A stretch of DNA of 23,493 nucleotides. It comes from JAHDCJ01 sp039028895. Lineage in GTDB: Bacteria > Bacteroidota > Bacteroidia > Chitinophagales > Saprospiraceae. Shown one piece after another: positions 17,196 through 23,492 of this stretch. Where the stretch lies: positions 1 through 23,493 of the forward strand of contig JBCCHF010000070.1 of NCBI GenBank assembly GCA_039028895.1, in the 5' to 3' direction. The position numbers and the translations under genes were made by a program. Position 1 is the stretch's first letter; the number at the start of each line of letters is the position of its first letter. The notes beneath the pieces were generated by a model. It worked only from the letters and a program-made list of their open reading frames with translations. It was not told the DNA's origin and did no database searches.

Positions 17196-17645
17196 CTATT
17201 CTACTCTAATCTCATTATCCTGGCTGGCATCAGCCTTTACTTTTTTTGGAAGCGTAACTTTAAGGATACCTTTTTTGTAACTCGCTTTTATTGCCTCCTT
17301 TTCAATCTCGTATTTCGAGAACCTGAAAGTTCTTGAAATCTTTCCATAATGAAATTCGCGCTTCTTGAATTTTTCACCCTCCTTGGCGTCATTCTTTTTG
17401 TTGCCAGCATTCACCGAAAGTTCTCCGTTGTGAAATTTAATTGAGAAATCAGCTTTTTCCCTGCCTGGAGCTACCATTTCAAGCACATAAGCTTTATCAT
17501 TTTCTCTGATGTTGGCTAATGGAAATGGCCACCCCATGTTCATCTTGAAGTGTGATTGCCAATCAACCGGATCTCCCGAAAAGCAGTCCTCTAGAAATTT
17601 CGAAAAATCAAAAAAATGCGACCGATGTGATTTTGATTCTGACAT
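17196..17645 (-). CDS. Small heat-shock protein (Hsp20/alpha-crystallin family)
   Basis: A 149-residue protein with a short N-terminal arm and an alpha-crystallin domain (about 35-140). Landmarks are PLANIRENDKAYVLEMVAPGREKADF, the inner strand GELSVNAG, FHYGKISRTFRF, and the family signature ASYKKGILKVTLPKK near the C-terminus. Such proteins are ATP-independent holdases that bind unfolding proteins in the cytosol. The N-terminus contains FFDFSKFLEDCFSGDPVDWQSHF. It is a single gene, convergent with tRNA-Gly. No heat-shock operator was identified upstream. Confidence 0.93.
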   Translation of the reverse strand: MSESKSHRSHFFDFSKFLEDCFSGDPVDWQSHFKMNMGWPFPLANIRENDKAYVLEMVAPGREKADFSIKFHNGELSVNAGNKKNDAKEGEKFKKREFHYGKISRTFRFSKYEIEKEAIKASYKKGILKVTLPKKVKADASQDNEIRVE

Positions 17646-17802
17646 AATGGCAAATTAAATTTTAGTTATTTAATACTTTACCAATTGCAATTGCTGTTCC
17701 AAGCCACATTTTTCTGCCATAATGACGTAGATTTTGAAAATTAATGCCTGCCTGTCATATTTAGAAAGTCAAAAATTCAATATTAAACAAAAGGGAACTT
17801 TC

Positions 17803-17833
17803 TTGATTGGTTCAGACCTTTTAAATATATTTG
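17803..17833 (+). promoter_or_regulatory. Promoter of tRNA-Leu (Bacteroidota type)
   Basis: TTG at 17803-17805 and TATATTTG at 17826-17833 (TAnnTTTG) are separated by 20 bases. The tRNA begins 12 bases downstream. The -7 region shares TATATTTGCA and TCCC with the tRNA-Gly promoter. Confidence 0.7.
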
Positions 17834-17844
17834 CATCCCTACCA

Positions 17845-17928
17845 GCCCGGATGGTGGAATTGGTAGACACGCAGGACTTAAAATCCTGTGACCATTAGGT
17901 CGTGCGGGTTCAAGTCCCGCTCCGGGCA
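17845..17928 (+). tRNA. tRNA-Leu (anticodon UAA)
   Basis: An 84-nt class II tRNA. The acceptor is GCCCGGA / TCCGGGC with discriminator A at 17928. The anticodon arm is CAGGA-CTTAAAA-TCCTG with anticodon TAA at 17879-17881. A long variable arm is present, and the T arm is GCGGG-TTCAAGT-CCCGC. CCA is not encoded. The gene is complete. An integrase gene follows shortly downstream in the same direction, marking this tRNA as a probable integration site. Confidence 0.97.
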
Positions 17929-17930
17929 CT
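17904..17930 (+). other. Putative attachment site (attL) at the 3' end of tRNA-Leu
   Basis: The T arm and acceptor 3' side of tRNA-Leu is the usual crossover segment for tRNA-targeting tyrosine integrases, and one is encoded from 18061. The exact core cannot be defined because no second copy of this segment is visible in the window. The call rests on gene arrangement. Confidence 0.4.
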
Positions 17931-17931
17931 T

Positions 17932-17980
17932 AGAAAAGGTGCGTATGATGTCAGATTTTGACGAAATACGCGCCTTTTCT
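17932..17980 (+). terminator. Long hairpin immediately after tRNA-Leu
   Basis: The arms 17932-17946 and 17966-17980 pair over 15 bp with a single G-U. Inside the 19-base loop GTCA and TGAC can pair further. A T-containing stretch (gttttattt) follows. It is most simply the tRNA-Leu terminator. It lies exactly where the island begins, so it might instead be part of the element's end. Confidence 0.65.
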
Positions 17981-18060
17981 ACGTTTTATTTCCACTCTTC
18001 CTAGTATTTGTATCGAAATATTTGTTATTTCATTGCTGTACGCAATAATTTGTATACGCA

Positions 18061-19239
18061 ATGTATATCCAACCAACCATTAACCTAACCATTCTTAAGC
18101 ATAACCCAAATAGACATGGTCTTCACAATGTGTATTTAGAGTTTACTTTGAAACGAAAGCAGAATAGAATTGCACTTGGCCAGTTTGTTCGCAAAGAGGA
18201 TTGGGTAAATAGAAATGGGAAGTATATTAAGGAGTCATCTTCTAACCAACTTTACAATCCCAGGTTGATGAATATGTATTTGGCAGAACAAGTTTCAAAG
18301 GCCAAGAAGATCCTTCTTGAAATGCAACTTAAAGGGGAGGCAATAGGCTTTGCCAAATTTAAATCCTATTTTATTGGCCATAAATCAGTGTCATTTGATG
18401 AATATTTAGATGAATTAGTTGAGCATAAGCGGAAGAAAGGATTATCTGAGCATACGATTCGTAGCTACACCCTCCTAAAGAGAAACCTTAAACGTTACCG
18501 TCCAGCACTTATGATGCATGAAATCAATTTAGATTTCCTAAAAAGATTTGACTATTACCTCCGTTATGATCTAGGCAATGATCCAAATACTGTTTGGACT
18601 AGGATGAAAACACTAAGGGCTGTTGTTTTGGCAGCAAAAGAAAAGATGGTAATAGCTATTAGTCCATTTGACGAATTTAAATTGACTTATGTCAACAAGA
18701 TCAAGCCGCATCTAAGTCATCAAGAATTAGATCGACTGTGGACGTTGTTTCATGATCCGACATTATCGTATGGTCTTCGAAATACCTTAAGGTATTTTCT
18801 TTTTTCCTGTCATACTGGATTAGACTTTAACGATACTAAAGAAATTAGTTATAATGACATCATAGTTGAAAACGGGAAGCTTATAATAAGCCGAGCAAGA
18901 AAGAAGTCTGGGATACATTATGTTGTTGGCATCCCCAAACGTGCCATTGAATTAATAGAACCCATCGAGAAGACTGGAAAAGTGTTCAAAAATGTCATTT
19001 CAAACCAGAATACCAATAAAAACCTGAAGACTTTGATGACCATGGCCAGCATCAATAAAAGAGTAACTTTTCATATAGGCAGACACACATTTGGTACTCT
19101 TTCTCTTAACTTAGGCATACCACAAGAAGTTGTCCAGGCTATGATGGGGCATTCCGATGCTAAGATGACCCGTCACTATGCCAAAGTGCAAACCAACTAC
19201 ATCATAAATCAACTGGATAAATGGAACGTACAAAAATAG
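18061..19239 (+). CDS. Tyrosine-type site-specific integrase (Bacteroidetes element type)
   Basis: A 392-residue recombinase. The N-terminal arm-binding domain is about 1-90 (LTILKHNPNRHGLHNVYLEFTLKRKQNRIALGQFVRKEDW), the SAM-like core-binding domain about 115-205, and the catalytic domain about 220-390. Visible catalytic residues are a Lys in RARKKSG (281/282), His338 and Arg341 in HIGRH, His364 in MMGHSD, and nucleophile Tyr373 in TRHYAKV. The first arginine, normally in a TGLR motif, is Asp255 here (TGLDFND). IntDOT of CTnDOT also lacks this Arg, so activity is not excluded; Arg278 or Arg280 could substitute. The gene begins about 130 bases after tRNA-Leu and overlaps the regulator gene by 19 bases. 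TACGCAAT occurs twice just before the start (18039-18046, 18055-18062). Confidence 0.93.
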   Translation: MYIQPTINLTILKHNPNRHGLHNVYLEFTLKRKQNRIALGQFVRKEDWVNRNGKYIKESSSNQLYNPRLMNMYLAEQVSKAKKILLEMQLKGEAIGFAKFKSYFIGHKSVSFDEYLDELVEHKRKKGLSEHTIRSYTLLKRNLKRYRPALMMHEINLDFLKRFDYYLRYDLGNDPNTVWTRMKTLRAVVLAAKEKMVIAISPFDEFKLTYVNKIKPHLSHQELDRLWTLFHDPTLSYGLRNTLRYFLFSCHTGLDFNDTKEISYNDIIVENGKLIISRARKKSGIHYVVGIPKRAIELIEPIEKTGKVFKNVISNQNTNKNLKTLMTMASINKRVTFHIGRHTFGTLSLNLGIPQEVVQAMMGHSDAKMTRHYAKVQTNYIINQLDKWNVQK

Positions 19240-19481
19240 AAGATCCACAAAAAGAGGCGGTCAGATTACTTCAATCAACACTAGCCAGGATTACAGAGAT
19301 TAGAAAAAGTAAAAACCCAAAGTTTACATTAAAGGAAATGTCCGAACACCTTGGGGTAGATCACTCCTCCTATTGTCGTATTGAAAACGGTACACAAACA
19401 CTTAGCCTGGAACGATTCTTTGAAATATGTTTTTATTTAGAGGTCGATCCCTGGCGCATCTTAGCACTGGCTAAAGATTAA
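19221..19481 (+). CDS. Small XRE-family helix-turn-helix regulator
   Basis: An 86-residue protein. The HTH_3 domain spans about 25-80: RITEIRKSKNPKFTLKEMSEHLGVDHSSYCRIENGTQTLSLERFFEICFYLEVDP. The recognition helix is near DHSSYCRIENG. The ATG overlaps the integrase coding sequence by 19 bases, so the two are probably cotranslated. This fits a controller of integrase or cargo expression. The cargo gene begins 27 bases downstream. The DNA target is unknown. Confidence 0.88.
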   Translation: MERTKIEDPQKEAVRLLQSTLARITEIRKSKNPKFTLKEMSEHLGVDHSSYCRIENGTQTLSLERFFEICFYLEVDPWRILALAKD

Positions 19482-19508
19482 TTTTATTCCAAAAAGCAAT
19501 TCTTTCAT

Positions 19509-20174
19509 ATGGAGCTTTTAGCATTAATATTTGTTTTCTTTGTTTTCTACGGAGGAGGTCTATTTCTCTTTGTTTCTTGGAGTAAGAGGAAAAAATCTGT
19601 GTCACCTTTTTCAGTAGTAGACCGACCACTCGTAAATGAAAGGGGTGTAGACTTTTTGTTAGGAGGGTCTACTATAATGACAATGATTATTTATTTTCTT
19701 TTTTTTCCTATAAGTCATGATTATGCAGATGCTTATGCCGATAACAAAATTGATAAATTGACTATTGAAATTCAAGGCATTACGAATTCGCTTGAAAATA
19801 TAGACAATTTATCTATTTCTGAAATAAAAAGTGAGCTTGATAAATCCTTGAAGTATTTAAAAAAAATAAAGGAAGAAGCAATCATTCAACGAGAGTCTAT
19901 TAATAAATTAAAGCTAGAGTTGGCCTATCAAAAAGAAGAAGCTGATGAAAGTATCAAACAGGCAAATACCCTCAAAAACCTGTCTGAAGATGAGATTGAG
20001 GCTATTGAAAGTTTAATTACAGCAAACGCAGCAATAGAGAATAAGAAATCTTTTCAAAGAGGGGTAATCATATCATTTCCAATAGGCGTTTTAGCTTCAC
20101 TTGTTGCTACATATATTTGGACGTATTCGGGCCGGCGTAGAACCAATTCTGATACTTCTCCTCACTCTCAATAA
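19509..20174 (+). CDS. Membrane protein with three TM segments and a cytosolic or periplasmic coiled coil
   Basis: A 221-residue protein not recognised as a known family. Hydrophobic segments lie at about 3-23 (LLALIFVFFVFYGGGLFLF), 47-66 (FLLGGSTIMTMIIYFLFFPIS) and 183-203 (VIISFPIGVLASLVATYIW). Between the second and third is a roughly 100-residue Glu/Lys-rich helical stretch with heptad-like spacing (DKLTIEIQGITNSLENIDNLSISEIKSELDKSL onward), likely a coiled coil. The C-terminus is short and basic (SGRRRTN). The potassium-channel-like gene follows after 9 bases, so the two are likely cotranslated and may interact in the membrane. Composition is AT-rich compared with the genes left of tRNA-Leu. 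Confidence 0.75.
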   Translation: MELLALIFVFFVFYGGGLFLFVSWSKRKKSVSPFSVVDRPLVNERGVDFLLGGSTIMTMIIYFLFFPISHDYADAYADNKIDKLTIEIQGITNSLENIDNLSISEIKSELDKSLKYLKKIKEEAIIQRESINKLKLELAYQKEEADESIKQANTLKNLSEDEIEAIESLITANAAIENKKSFQRGVIISFPIGVLASLVATYIWTYSGRRRTNSDTSPHSQ

Positions 20175-20183
20175 CCAGGCAGC

Positions 20184-21185
20184 ATGAAAGATAAAGACAA
20201 GGTTCAAGATGAAGCCAACATAAAAGAAACCATACCAAAAAAATCATTAAGAGAAAGGTTCGCTGAAATTAGGGCTAGAGCTACGAAGAAAATTAGTTGG
20301 ATACCGTTAAAAGACCTTAGAGTGAGATTAACTAAGGTTTCCAGTCTTCAATACATGATAATTTATCTCATCACTATTCCCGTCTTTGCTGGTATTTTTT
20401 CTTTAATTCCTCACCATTTCTATCATTCTACGGCAGTTCATGAGCCATATTTTGAAAATGGCCTAGATGAACTTAAATATTTAATCAATGAGGATTTTAA
20501 ATCGGACATTCGAACAAAAAGTGGGGCAAAATCAAGATTAACAATCGAATCAGACCTTTTGAATGAACTTAACGCAAGAATTCGAGGAATAAGATCTGGA
20601 TCAATTGAGTTGTTTATTGAGGATATAGAATGTAATAATGTTACTATTCATGAAACATATGTAAGTGCAGAATTATTCTATTGGTTTAAACTAAACTTCC
20701 TTGAACCTGATTCGATGGGTAGAAGAATACATTATGGCAGGCCGTTTAATCTTAATTGGGAAGTTAGAAAAGATAGATTGAATAATAACATAACTAGATT
20801 TTACTCAACTTCCGAAATTGCTTACAATAATGAATTTGACCATCATTTGTTTAATCTGGTTTTCAAAAGGGATCCTGAATCGAAAAAATATTTCCCATTT
20901 GAGATTAGCAAAACTACTGAGGAACTAATGGAAACCCTATTCCATGCCGGTAAAGGATTTCCTCACAATACAATTGGAACTTATCCAAGAATGCTCTATA
21001 TGAGCGCTACAACACTTACAACATTGGGGCTTGGAGATGTAACTCCTGTTACTAACACTTCCAGGTTACTTGTTGTTCTTGAATCAATGTTAGGAATTAT
21101 CCTGATGGGATTATTTGTAAACTCTCTAGCGACTGAAGTTGTAGAAAGAAGCCAAAGTCCAGTAAAAGAGGATCAAGAAAGTTGA
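20184..21185 (+). CDS. Two-TM potassium-channel-like protein with a large extracytoplasmic domain
   Basis: A 333-residue protein with a basic cytosolic N-terminus (about 1-55), TM1 at about 56-76 (MIIYLITIPVFAGIFSLI), then an unusually long insert of about 190 residues. The pore helix and filter region read MSATTLTTLGLGDVTP, with the filter T280-L-G-L-G-D285 where classical potassium channels have TVGYGD. TM2 lies at about 294-318 (LLVVLESMLGIILMGLFVNSL), with a short polar tail. The order TM1, pore loop, TM2 is that of the Ion_trans_2 family. The insert has beta-rich segments (GSIELFIEDIECNNVTIHETYVSAELFYWF) and no recognised domain; it should face the periplasm. It is flanked closely by the coiled-coil protein (9 bases) and a 97-residue unknown (14 bases). 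Ion selectivity is inferred from the filter only. Confidence 0.82.
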   Translation: MKDKDKVQDEANIKETIPKKSLRERFAEIRARATKKISWIPLKDLRVRLTKVSSLQYMIIYLITIPVFAGIFSLIPHHFYHSTAVHEPYFENGLDELKYLINEDFKSDIRTKSGAKSRLTIESDLLNELNARIRGIRSGSIELFIEDIECNNVTIHETYVSAELFYWFKLNFLEPDSMGRRIHYGRPFNLNWEVRKDRLNNNITRFYSTSEIAYNNEFDHHLFNLVFKRDPESKKYFPFEISKTTEELMETLFHAGKGFPHNTIGTYPRMLYMSATTLTTLGLGDVTPVTNTSRLLVVLESMLGIILMGLFVNSLATEVVERSQSPVKEDQES

Positions 21186-21199
21186 AATAACTATTTGTA

Positions 21200-21493
21200 A
21201 TGGAACATTTATTTAAGTACGGAGAAGATGATCTTGCAATCATCGTGGAAAATGGATTAGGCATTACCAATTCTACTTTAGATAATAAAGAAGGGTTGAG
21301 AGCAGCAATAATAGGTTTAATAACTGTTGCAGGATTAGGTGAAAAATTAAAGTGCGAAAGTGTAAATCCATACAATTCTGGTTTGAGGTTTACAATAGAG
21401 CCCAAAGAGGTCATTTCCCAAATAATGTTCCTTGAATTGCTAAGGGAATTTCAAAAATCTCTAAAAAGGTGGGAAACTGAGTCTGATTATTAG
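21200..21493 (+). CDS. Small protein of unknown function following the channel gene
   Basis: A 97-residue soluble protein without signal peptide or membrane segment. It has a hydrophobic helix-like centre (GLRAAIIGLITVAGLGEKL) and an amphipathic C-terminal helix (EVISQIMFLELLREFQKSLKRWE). No domain is recognised. It starts 14 bases after the channel stop in the same direction, which supports it as the third gene of a cargo operon. A minus-strand open frame covers part of the same DNA but has no supporting context. Confidence 0.62.
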   Translation: MEHLFKYGEDDLAIIVENGLGITNSTLDNKEGLRAAIIGLITVAGLGEKLKCESVNPYNSGLRFTIEPKEVISQIMFLELLREFQKSLKRWETESDY

Positions 21494-21641
21494 GCTGCCA
21501 ATTTCCTGCTAAAAAACAACACCGGCAGATACCGATCTTTTTTACGGTGGCGGTGGTAAGTAAGGTGAGTTTTATCTTCGAGTGATTAATGAACCCTAAT
21601 TTAATTGAAATTTTGAAAACTCTTTCTGCCTTTCAGTATAA

Positions 21642-22589
21642 TTGGAGACCGAGTTAACTTTTGAAGTTTTCAGTCCAATAAATTTTGTTAAATTAGACCT
21701 AATCAACGTAAATACTTGTCAAGATCTCAACATTGCTTTGGCATCTCCAAAATCAAATAGCTTCATAGTAGTTCTTAGCGTTATTGCTACATTAATAGGC
21801 GCTGCTATCATATTTTTGAGTAAAAAACTTAGGCTACTGATTAATAGTTATAGAGAAAACCCAATCTCTAGTGAAGTCTGGGAAAACTACACCTGGACAG
21901 CGATTATAATAATAATAGTATGGGTTTTTGTTTTCGATATATTTTTTGGAGCATTTTTGGCTCAACTCCTGGCACGAAAACAAAAATATTCAAGAATATC
22001 TACCAGAATTAGAAAAATCTCTTGGCTGGTAAAAAAGTTAGATTGTATTAGTGTTCTAGGAGTGGCAAACTCCGGCAAAACAAGGCTTATTGAGAATATA
22101 TGCACAATTCCATATCAAAATGAAGTAACTCTAGGTTATTGGGCTTACATTACAAGTCTTCCAGTAGATTCTAATAATAAGGTAATATTCCTCGACAGTT
22201 CTGGTCAAAGTAGAAACTCACAATATGACCTTGCCCTATACTCTAACTACCTTATTGTTTTAATTGATCATAATGATGCTCACAATATTAACGAAGTAGA
22301 TCCTGAAAGAATAAAAGAGAATATTGATTTCATTGATGGCCTTTTCGATAGACTTCGAACTAAATCACACACCCCTAATTTTATTCAATTTCTCCTTAAC
22401 AAAGAAGACCTTTGGGCTTCATTGGATGAAGGTGAGGTCAATCAAATGAGACAGCAATTTTCGGAAAAAATAGAATCGTATTCTAATGAATTTCGAAATA
22501 CTAAAATCTTGTTTACCGATTATTCAAATATACTTGTTGAAAAGAGGACAGAAATTATTCTCAGCATTGAAGCAAACCAAAAAGCCTAA
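21642..22589 (+). CDS. Membrane-anchored Ras/Arf-like small GTPase
   Basis: A 315-residue protein with an N-terminal tail, two membrane segments (about 41-60 FIVVLSVIATLIGAAIIFLS and 85-110 WTAIIIIIVWVFVFDIFFGAF), a basic linker, then a GTPase domain (about 133-315). The motifs are G1 GVANSGKT (140-147), G3 DSSGQ (185-189, from FLDSSG), and G4 NKED (253-256, preceded by FLL). Thr163 is a possible G2 threonine. The order of membrane anchor then Arf-like GTPase resembles the eukaryotic SRP receptor beta subunit. The expected position is the cytosolic face of the inner membrane. The start is TTG at 21642, directly after an in-frame TAA; no ATG is available before the GTPase domain, so the N-terminus is uncertain. 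The next gene starts 2 bases after its stop. Confidence 0.8.
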   Translation: METELTFEVFSPINFVKLDLINVNTCQDLNIALASPKSNSFIVVLSVIATLIGAAIIFLSKKLRLLINSYRENPISSEVWENYTWTAIIIIIVWVFVFDIFFGAFLAQLLARKQKYSRISTRIRKISWLVKKLDCISVLGVANSGKTRLIENICTIPYQNEVTLGYWAYITSLPVDSNNKVIFLDSSGQSRNSQYDLALYSNYLIVLIDHNDAHNINEVDPERIKENIDFIDGLFDRLRTKSHTPNFIQFLLNKEDLWASLDEGEVNQMRQQFSEKIESYSNEFRNTKILFTDYSNILVEKRTEIILSIEANQKA

Positions 22590-22591
22590 TT

Positions 22592-23134
22592 ATGTTATCC
22601 TATCCGTTTGAAATTAATTCTTCAGTTCAATTTACAATTGTTGGAGTTATGGGCAACACCAATAGACCCATAATACAAGGAGTTAACACTGATTCTGACA
22701 TACTTGGAGCTGCAAATTTGATATTTACGGATTCAATTCATAAAATCGAAGGAATCACAGATGAAATGAGCATTGGCTACTCATTTAGCCAAAAGGTCAA
22801 ACTTGGAAATAGGATGTCTAAATTGTTATTCTGCTGGAGGATTCCACCTTCAAAGGAACCCCTAAGTAAGCTTGCAATTGATGTTCAAATGCCTGTTGTG
22901 CTTGTCGAAATAGATTACGAAATAATACATTCTTTATTGAATAGGTTTGTGACTGAATGTTTACCTCAACTAAGTGCTATTGCAAAAGACCCCCATACAA
23001 TAACTGAAGCTGTATATCAATCACGCCTCAAAAAATTTGCATGGGAAATATCTCCACTACTCTATTTCTGTGAATGGGGTTTCAGACTCAGCGATAAAAG
23101 GAAAATATTTGATCATATCCTTCGATCCTTTTAG
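22592..23134 (+). CDS. Unknown protein translationally coupled to the GTPase
   Basis: A 180-residue soluble protein, no signal peptide or TM. The first about 105 residues look beta-rich (VQFTIVGVMGNTNRPIIQGVN, DEMSIGYSF, SKLLFCWRIPPSKEP) and the rest helical (YEIIHSLLNRFVTECLPQLSAIAK, AVYQSRLKKFAWEISPLLYF). No family is recognised. Its ATG is 2 bases after the GTPase stop, which implies matched expression and probably physical partnership, for example as an effector, exchange factor or activating protein. That role is inference. Confidence 0.72.
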   Translation: MLSYPFEINSSVQFTIVGVMGNTNRPIIQGVNTDSDILGAANLIFTDSIHKIEGITDEMSIGYSFSQKVKLGNRMSKLLFCWRIPPSKEPLSKLAIDVQMPVVLVEIDYEIIHSLLNRFVTECLPQLSAIAKDPHTITEAVYQSRLKKFAWEISPLLYFCEWGFRLSDKRKIFDHILRSF

Positions 23135-23163
23135 ACAATCCAGAAACCACTCACCCACTTAAG

Positions 23164-23238
23164 CTGTATGTTGCGGGTTGATTAATAGTAGGAATAATAG
23201 CCAATATTAATGCAGCAAATTTTTGAACGCACATACAG
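23164..23238. repeat. Imperfect inverted repeat between the cargo genes and the IS element
   Basis: CTGTATGT at 23164-23171 pairs with ACATACAG at 23231-23238. Adjacent inner GC bases extend the pairing past a bulged T. The AT-rich stretch between holds no gene. It might be a terminator-like structure for the GTPase operon or a junction remnant; there is no T-run. The significance is uncertain. Confidence 0.4.
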
Positions 23239-23291
23239 GGTGGTGTAAGCTTCCCAATTAGTTGACACTAGGAAGTAGAATATTTTGTTAT

Positions 23292-23492
23292 TTATCCTGT
23301 ATCTGCAAATTCTACAGGAGTTAGATTTTTCAAGGCCTCTTGAGGCCTTGAAAAATTGTAATTCATCTGCCAGCCCCAGGTCATTTCCCGAACCTGGTCC
23401 ATATTCCTGAATACATACATGTCCAACAGTTCATTACGATAGGTTCGATTGAACCGTTCAATAAATGCATTTTGTACGGGTTTGCCAGGTTG
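23292..23492 (-). CDS. IS3-family transposase OrfB, C-terminal 66 residues (partial)
   Basis: The minus strand reads a 66-residue end of an integrase-core (rve) transposase. It begins QPGKPVQNAFIERFNRTYRNE, containing the third catalytic acidic residue (Glu of FIERF), and continues to NYNFSRPQEALKNLTPVEFADTG before a TAA at 23294-23292. The PGKPxQNxxIERFNRTYR and RPxEALxNLTPxEF motifs are characteristic of IS3-family OrfB. The rest of the gene lies beyond the right edge, so intactness cannot be judged. A 14-bp perfect palindrome lies within this coding end. Confidence 0.88.
   Translation of the reverse strand, partial: QPGKPVQNAFIERFNRTYRNELLDMYVFRNMDQVREMTWGWQMNYNFSRPQEALKNLTPVEFADTG
23326..23355. 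repeat. Perfect 14-bp palindromic hairpin inside the transposase coding end
   Basis: The arms 23326-23339 (tttttcaaggcctc) and 23342-23355 (gaggccttgaaaaa) are exactly complementary with a 2-base loop. Each arm ends in five A or T, so on both strands the shape is that of an intrinsic terminator. The bases also encode the NFSRPQEALK part of the transposase. Confidence 0.85.

Noticed and set aside
21097..21414. Minus-strand open frame of 105 residues opposite the channel gene end and the 97-residue gene
   Set aside because: It has no domain, no context and opposite direction to a tightly packed plus-strand operon; it reads as a shadow.
23135..23262. Integron-type attC site after the 180-residue gene
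   Set aside because: An inverted repeat is present, but the paired RYYYAAC/GTTRRRY boxes expected of attC are not found, and no integron integrase is visible.
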